A DNA stretch of 36,656 nucleotides, from NCBI GenBank assembly GCA_021823525.1, contig JAKANY010000014.1:1-36656 (forward strand), written 5' to 3'. Shown here piece by piece: positions 32,843 through 36,656 of the stretch. The stretch comes from Actinomycetes bacterium (lineage in GTDB: Bacteria; Actinomycetota; Acidimicrobiia; Acidimicrobiales; RAAP-2). The number at the start of each line of letters is the position of its first letter. The stretch's first letter is position 1. The position numbers and the translations under genes were made by a program. The notes under the pieces were generated by a model. The model had not been told where the DNA came from and ran no database searches. It worked only from the letters and a program-made list of their open reading frames with translations.

Positions 32843-33823
32843 CTACGGCGGGAGGACGGGGGGCGGCCGGCGCCCGGCGTGTCGTGGGGCCGACTTCTCC
32901 GGGCCGACGCTCGCCAGGTGCGCCCCCAGTGCGGTGGACGCTTCGGCGACGCGGTGCGCGAGGATCAGATCGATCACACGGATGTGCTCGCGGCATCGAT
33001 CAATGGCCCGATCACGCGGGAGCGTCTGCTGGTACTCGATGAGGCGGCGGAGGCGGTTGACGCGCTCCAGGCTCTCGATGAAGAAGTCGTTGTGGGAGCC
33101 GCGCACGATCACCTCGTGCAGGTGGCTGTTGATCTCGAAGAGGGCCGCATCCGACGTGCGACGGGCGTCGCCGTCGATCAGGCGCTGCTGGTGGGCGCGA
33201 CAGCGCTCCAGCTCGGCCACGTCGGCCCGATAGCCGGGCTCGCGCAAGGCGGCGGGCTCGAGGGCGAGTCGAAAGCGATAACTCTGGGCGTAGGACGCCA
33301 ACGTCGTGAGGACCGGGCGGAACTCCCAGCCGTAGCCGGGACGCCGGTCCATCCAGCCCTCGCGCTGCGCGCGCTCGAGCAGGGAGCGCAGGTCGCGTGA
33401 GCTGAGCCCAAAGCGTTCGCGCAGCGTGGCCTCCGACACGCGGTCGGGCAGCCGGCCCTCAAGGCGCTCGCGGGCGAACTCCTCGTAGAGGCGCTCGGAC
33501 TCCAGGGGGCGTGCCAGTACCCGGGCTAGCGTCTGGGCGTCAGCTGCTACGCGCGCTCGGCCTCGAGGCGATCGCTCCACCAGGCCCTGCTCTTCGAGGC
33601 GCACCAGTGCGGCGCGCACCGGGGTGCGCGACACGCGAAAGCGCACCGCGAGCTCCCGCTCGGCCAGCACCGCGTGAGGCGGCAGATCGCCACGGGCGAT
33701 GGCGTGTGCGAGGGCCGAAGCGACCGAGGCGACGAGGGCGCTGCGGCCCGGACGTGCGCCTCCAGCGACGTCAGGCGCCCTGTCGCCCGAGGTGGGGGGC
33801 TCAGTGTTCAGAAGGCCAGCCAC
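32843..33823 (-). CDS. GntR-family regulator with two winged helices and FCD domain
   Basis: A 326-residue transcription factor. The first winged helix (about residues 28-95) has the GntR pattern LAERELAVRFRVSRTPVRAALVRLEEQGLVERSPRGRA in pieces, followed by a second winged-helix-like stretch RVSEATLRERFGLSSRDLRSLLERAQREGWMDRRPGYGW (about 125-165). The C-terminal half is an FCD-type helical ligand domain (SYRFRLALEPAAL, NSHLHEVIVRGSHN, REHIRVIDLILAHRV), with likely metal-binding Asp/His residues. GTG 33823 is the first plausible start; it overlaps the cupin gene by 16 bases. It probably represses or activates its own operon. Confidence 0.83.
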   Translation of the reverse strand: MAGLLNTEPPTSGDRAPDVAGGARPGRSALVASVASALAHAIARGDLPPHAVLAERELAVRFRVSRTPVRAALVRLEEQGLVERSPRGRARVAADAQTLARVLARPLESERLYEEFARERLEGRLPDRVSEATLRERFGLSSRDLRSLLERAQREGWMDRRPGYGWEFRPVLTTLASYAQSYRFRLALEPAALREPGYRADVAELERCRAHQQRLIDGDARRTSDAALFEINSHLHEVIVRGSHNDFFIESLERVNRLRRLIEYQQTLPRDRAIDRCREHIRVIDLILAHRVAEASTALGAHLASVGPEKSAPRHAGRRPPPVLPP

Positions 33824-34551
33824 GCGCGGACGCTGTGCTCGACCTCGGGGGTTTCGACGAGCAGGGGGAGGAGGCGGGCGCGCCATGGTGCAAATGCCTC
33901 CGAGTCATACCACGAACCCGATCCCGATGGCCCGCGCCACCGGGTGACGACGACGTAGCGGTGGGGTTGCGTGAGGCTCTCGCGGAGCTCGACGGACAAG
34001 ACGCGCGTCATTCGCTGCAGGTCAGCCCGGGCGCTCTCAAGCACCGCGCGGAGGTCGTCGTCGCGCCCGGGCACGACGACGAAGGTCGTCGTCTCTTCGA
34101 TCAACGGACCGGAGAGTGAGGAGGTTCCCAGCTCCTCGTCGATGCGCGAGGTCGGCGCGCCGTCGGCTGGTATACGGGTCGCATCGGTCGCTCCATAGAT
34201 CCACAGGATCGTGAGTGGCGACGTCGATGACGGGTTGGCGACGCGGTGGGGGACGTGGGCGGGGACGAAGGTGGTGTCGTGCGCGGTGAGCGCGTGCTCG
34301 TCGCTGTCGATCTGCGCCACGGCGTCTCCGTCGAGGATCACGACCGACTCTGGGCAGTTGTGCCGATGGAGGGCGATCGCCCCCTTCGGCGGGATGGTCG
34401 TGAGGCCGCTGAGGAATCCTCCCGCGCCGATTTCGCTGGTTACCAGAGGGATGGTGTGCACGCCTCCCGCGCGCGCCACTGGCGTCAACCGGCCGGGACG
34501 CATGATGGTCGCCGCCTGGCCAGCCGTCGACGTGGGGAGAGAGATGGTCAT
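33808..34551 (-). CDS. Cupin fused to an ABM-like dimeric alpha/beta-barrel domain
   Basis: A 247-residue two-domain protein. Residues about 30-130 form a cupin with metal-ligand pattern HRHNCPESVVILDGDA and a second motif VPAHVPHRVAN. Residues about 150-247 resemble an antibiotic-biosynthesis-monooxygenase or EthD-like barrel, with QPHRYVVVTRW, YDSEAFAPWRARLLPLL and a closing VEHSVRAWLAF. Cupins and ABM barrels each occur as small-molecule-binding or cofactor-light oxygenase units; the combined function is unknown. ATG 34551 has AGGAGA four bases upstream. It follows the dehydrogenase gene by 19 bases. Confidence 0.8.
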   Translation of the reverse strand: MTISLPTSTAGQAATIMRPGRLTPVARAGGVHTIPLVTSEIGAGGFLSGLTTIPPKGAIALHRHNCPESVVILDGDAVAQIDSDEHALTAHDTTFVPAHVPHRVANPSSTSPLTILWIYGATDATRIPADGAPTSRIDEELGTSSLSGPLIEETTTFVVVPGRDDDLRAVLESARADLQRMTRVLSVELRESLTQPHRYVVVTRWRGPSGSGSWYDSEAFAPWRARLLPLLVETPEVEHSVRAWLAF

Positions 34552-34570
34552 CTTGTCTCCTGCTTCGGTG

Positions 34571-35668
34571 TCAATATCCGCGTTCCTCGGAGGGGTGCTT
34601 CCCCGCGGCGCGCACGAGGGCGTCGGCTACCGCGGCGCCGAAGGCGCGCGTGCCGAGCGAGCCTCCGAGGTCCCGCGTGCGCAATGCCGGATCGGCGAGC
34701 GTGGACTCGATAGCTGCTTCGACGGCCGCTGAAAGCGTCAGGAGGTCGGCGCGCGCATCGCGCCGGGCGAGCCACGCCAGCATCATGGCGGCCGACAGGA
34801 TCAGAGACGTCGGATTCGCCTGGTCCCGTCCTGCGATGTCGGGGGCGGAGCCGTGCTGGGCCTGGGCGACGACGTGCCGGTCGGAGACGTTCAGGGAGGG
34901 GCCGAGTCCGAGGCTTCCGCTCAGCTCGGACGCCTCGTCGGACAGGATGTCGCCAAACATGTTGGTGGTCACCAGGACATCAAACTGTTCGGGACGACGG
35001 ACCAGGTGTGCTGCTGCGGCGTCGACGATCAGTTCGTGCAGCTCAACGTCAGGGTGTTGCGCGGCGACTGCACGCACCTCGCGTAAGAACAGTCCGTCAC
35101 TCAAGTGCAGGACGTTGGCTTTGTGGACGGCCGTTACGCGGCAGCGTCTCTCGGTGGCCAGCTGGAAGGCAACCTCCGCGATCCGGCGCGAGCCACGCGA
35201 GGTGATCTTGCGGATCGCGAAGGCGCTCTCGGGGTCGGGCATGAACTCGCCCGACCCCGCCCACATGTTGCGGTCGGCGTAGAAGCCTTCGGTGTTCTCG
35301 CGCACGATCACCAGATCCATGTCGTGGCAGACAGCCGGCAAGCCCGGCCGCGACCGGCACGGCCGGATGTTGGCGTAGAGGTCGAGGCGCGTGCGCAACT
35401 CGGCCGACGGGTTCAGTCCGCCATCCGCCTTGGGAGGGTAGTCGTAGTGCGACACCGGCCCGAGGATGACGCCGTCGACCTGGGTCGCCTCCTCGACAAT
35501 GCTGCTGGAGAGCGTCGTCCCGTGTCTCGCCAGGCTGTCGAGGCCGATCTCGCGCTCCACGAAGTCGAACTCGACACCGTGGAGGCGTTGCGCGACCCGA
35601 AGAACGTCCAGGGTCACTCCCATGATCTCGGGACCGATCCCGTCGCCGGGCAGTACCTGGATCTTCAC
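34571..35668 (-). CDS. Isocitrate/isopropylmalate/tartrate dehydrogenase-family decarboxylating dehydrogenase
   Basis: A 365-residue NAD-type beta-decarboxylating dehydrogenase. Visible are IQVLPGDGIGPEIM, the substrate arginines in LRTRLDLYANIRPC, VIVRENTEGFYADRN, the catalytic lysine in VHKANVLHL, the Mg-binding aspartates in VTTNMFGDILSDEASEL and the nucleotide loop HGSAPDIAGRDQANP. It oxidises a 2-hydroxy acid with a 3-carboxylate (for example tartrate, malate, isopropylmalate or homoisocitrate). No leucine or lysine biosynthesis genes surround it, so a catabolic role with the cupin, GntR and TauE genes is more likely. GTG 35668 is the start; a GGAGG lies about 12 bases upstream. Confidence 0.88.
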   Translation of the reverse strand: MKIQVLPGDGIGPEIMGVTLDVLRVAQRLHGVEFDFVEREIGLDSLARHGTTLSSSIVEEATQVDGVILGPVSHYDYPPKADGGLNPSAELRTRLDLYANIRPCRSRPGLPAVCHDMDLVIVRENTEGFYADRNMWAGSGEFMPDPESAFAIRKITSRGSRRIAEVAFQLATERRCRVTAVHKANVLHLSDGLFLREVRAVAAQHPDVELHELIVDAAAAHLVRRPEQFDVLVTTNMFGDILSDEASELSGSLGLGPSLNVSDRHVVAQAQHGSAPDIAGRDQANPTSLILSAAMMLAWLARRDARADLLTLSAAVEAAIESTLADPALRTRDLGGSLGTRAFGAAVADALVRAAGKHPSEERGY

Positions 35669-35729
35669 CTTCGCCCCGAACCTCCGCCACGATCGCGCAC
35701 CCTCGACGCCCGGCCGGGGCGCACGCTGC

Positions 35730-35742
35730 GATGCTATGCATC
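35730..35742. promoter_or_regulatory. Candidate GntR operator (inverted repeat on the -10 box)
   Basis: GATGC-TAT-GCATC is a perfect five-base inverted repeat with a three-base centre that covers the -10 element of the operon promoter. Size and placement suit a GntR/FCD dimer acting as repressor of its own operon. Binding is inferred, not shown. Confidence 0.45.
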
Positions 35743-35759
35743 TACGTGGTCTTTAGCAA
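35731..35759 (-). promoter_or_regulatory. Promoter of dehydrogenase-cupin-GntR operon
   Basis: Minus-strand TTGCTA (-35, 35754-35759) and TAGCAT (-10, 35731-35736) with a 17-base spacer. Transcription would start near 35724, giving a leader of about 55 bases before the GTG at 35668. Confidence 0.55.
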
Positions 35760-36045
35760 CCGAGAAATACCAGTTTCGAGAGCCGGCACGGCGATGCAGG
35801 CCCACGTACTCTCGGGCGAGCACTCCGGAGGGGACCGCGAACCGTCGCAGCGTCGGGGAACGTCGATCGGCTCGCGGAGCCGGTGGGGTGCAACCCTGGC
35901 GACATTCGGGCGGGCGGCCTCCGCGAGCCCGTGCAACACCTGGTTGGTCGTTCGGACCCACGGTAGGGTCAGGAGGGCAAGTCCCCTTACCCGGTTCCGC
36001 CTGTGCGACGAAGGCGCTGCATGGAGTCCCCTGAAGGAACTCGTC

Positions 36046-36417
36046 ATGCCTCCCAACCTCCCTCACGGCGCGGTCGGCGACCACGATGTGAGTGGCAATG
36101 CTGACAGGGGGAGGGCTGACTTCGTTGCTCGGCGAGCCCGGCTACGGCAGGCGCTCGTCACTCGACTCGGAAGTCTGTCCCTCGCAGTCGTCATTCTGGG
36201 AGGGCTCTTCGCTTTGATGACCGCCGGGGGCGACGGGAATCCGAGCGCCGTGGGGACCTCCTCGCACATCGGCGGCGCGATCACGGTGGCACTGGGTGCC
36301 CTGGCTCTGGGCGTCGCTGCGGCTCTCGCCATGGTGGACGTCTATCTACTGCGGATGGCGAAACTCACCCGGATCAACGCGGCGGACGCGCCACCTAGGG
36401 GCTCGAATCTGTCGTGA
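36046..36417 (+). CDS. Small membrane protein, unknown function
   Basis: A 123-residue protein with a hydrophilic N-terminus of about 40 residues and two hydrophobic segments (about 48-64 and 80-103), ending in a short basic and polar tail. No family recognised. ATG 36046 has GAAGGA seven bases upstream, which decides the start; the open frame extends much further 5' without coding character. It is convergent with the tmRNA gene. Confidence 0.6.
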   Translation: MPPNLPHGAVGDHDVSGNADRGRADFVARRARLRQALVTRLGSLSLAVVILGGLFALMTAGGDGNPSAVGTSSHIGGAITVALGALALGVAAALAMVDVYLLRMAKLTRINAADAPPRGSNLS

Positions 36418-36530
36418 TCTGGCCGCGCCGCGCTGGGGGGCGACGTCTTGCGCTGGTCCGCCTCGGCCGCGTGCAGTAGAGCCTCGGGGGGGGGTGTTCG
36501 TCATCATGTCCCCTGAGTCGAGTTGGTTCG

Positions 36531-36656
36531 TGGAGGTGCTGGGAATCGAACCCAGGTCCGTCCGTGCCGTCGTGGATCTTCTCCGAGCGCAGCTAACGGG
36601 AAATTGTCAGGGCTTGGAGCGTCGTCAGCGCCTTTCCGAGTCCGTATTCAGTTGAA
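36531..36656 (-). ncRNA. ssrA: tmRNA, 3' part (partial)
   Basis: Transfer-messenger RNA rescues stalled ribosomes. On the minus strand the 3' end reads GGACCTGGGTTCGATTCCC followed by AGCACCTCCA: a T-arm with five-base stem CTGGG/CCCAG and GTTCGATTC loop, then an acceptor strand ending CACCTCC plus discriminator A. The upstream sequence has no anticodon arm at tRNA distance but has stem-forming stretches as in the tmRNA pseudoknots. The 3' CCA is not encoded (the genome continues CGA). The tag-coding part and 5' end lie beyond base 36656. Confidence 0.78.

Larger units (their letters stand above)
35669..36045. other. Intergenic region, 377 bases
   Basis: The left part holds the promoter and inverted repeat of the dehydrogenase operon. 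Between about 35760 and 36020 I see no convincing gene; the open frame there is rich in Arg and Ser and not protein-like. A weak TAGGGT at 35965-35970 could serve the membrane-protein gene at 36046. Base composition is less GC-rich around 35750-35785. Confidence 0.5.

Noticed and set aside
35731..36045. N-terminal extension of the small membrane protein
   Set aside because: No conserved-looking sequence and the proposed start would lie inside the dehydrogenase promoter; ATG 36046 has a good ribosome-binding site.
36486..36494. Run of nine G as a possible phase-variation tract
   Set aside because: It lies between the membrane-protein stop and the tmRNA end with no gene frame depending on it. 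A run of eight G at 12081-12088 is inside a coding region but fits normal codon use.
36531..36610. A tRNA gene on the minus strand
   Set aside because: The T-arm and acceptor end are tRNA-like, but no anticodon arm or D-arm is found at the proper distance; tmRNA fits better.
36296..36655. Plus-strand open frame near the right end
   Set aside because: It runs over the end of the membrane-protein gene in another frame and across the tmRNA gene.

Overview
The window looks like a chromosomal segment of a high-GC actinobacterium. The supporting signs are very high third-position GC, dominance of GTG starts, many one- or four-base gene overlaps, DUF3039, and a C4 zinc-ribbon/histidine-phosphatase gene pair. 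The acid-protease (sedolisin) relic and general gene style suggest an acid-tolerant lineage such as Acidimicrobiia. That placement is inference from style, not a phylogenetic result.

Layout. 1-163: end of an IS3-type insertion sequence that cuts off the 5' part of a sedolisin gene (164-1389). 1525-6223: radical SAM/SPASM enzyme, ArsB/SLC13-like permease, CurA-type oxidoreductase and MFS transporter. 6220-10385: EEP-family hydrolase facing a compact run of PhzF-like, PNPOx-like, NUDIX, zinc-ribbon and histidine-phosphatase genes, closed by a hairpin. 10547-11450: aldo/keto reductase pseudogene with nonsense codons, frameshifts and a deletion. 11447-16228 (minus): RecB-like nuclease followed by two CydD/CydC-like ABC half-transporters. 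16259-16609 (minus): RNase P RNA, divergent from xseA-xseB, an MBL-fold hydrolase and a ferredoxin-reductase-like flavoprotein (16683-20074). 20080-23156 (minus): glpD-glpK. 23197-25523: acyl-CoA dehydrogenase and alpha-methylacyl-CoA racemase. 25520-31635: a lone Lrp ligand-binding domain, a tiny CxxCHxxH protein, DUF3039, glutamine amidotransferase, RNA m5U methyltransferase, an orphan HicA-like protein, a PH-like membrane protein, FMN-dependent hydroxyacid oxidase with a HAD phosphatase, and the first of two unknown membrane proteins. 31632-32027: the second membrane protein. 32034-35668 (minus): decarboxylating dehydrogenase, cupin-ABM fusion, tandem-winged-helix GntR regulator and TauE-like permease. 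36046-36417: small membrane protein. 36531-end (minus): 3' part of tmRNA.

How it fits together. Most genes are packed into short operons with GTGA stop/start overlaps. Many first genes carry a -10-like hexamer (about T/C-A-G-N-C-T) exactly 6-7 bases before GTG/ATG, the arrangement expected for leaderless transcripts. The best candidate for an uncharacterised functional unit is the dehydrogenase/cupin-ABM/GntR/TauE cluster. It has a readable promoter overlapped by a perfect inverted repeat that could be the GntR operator. Second candidates are the radical SAM/permease pair behind a 15-bp palindrome and an ABC exporter pair in which one ATPase site lacks its catalytic residues.
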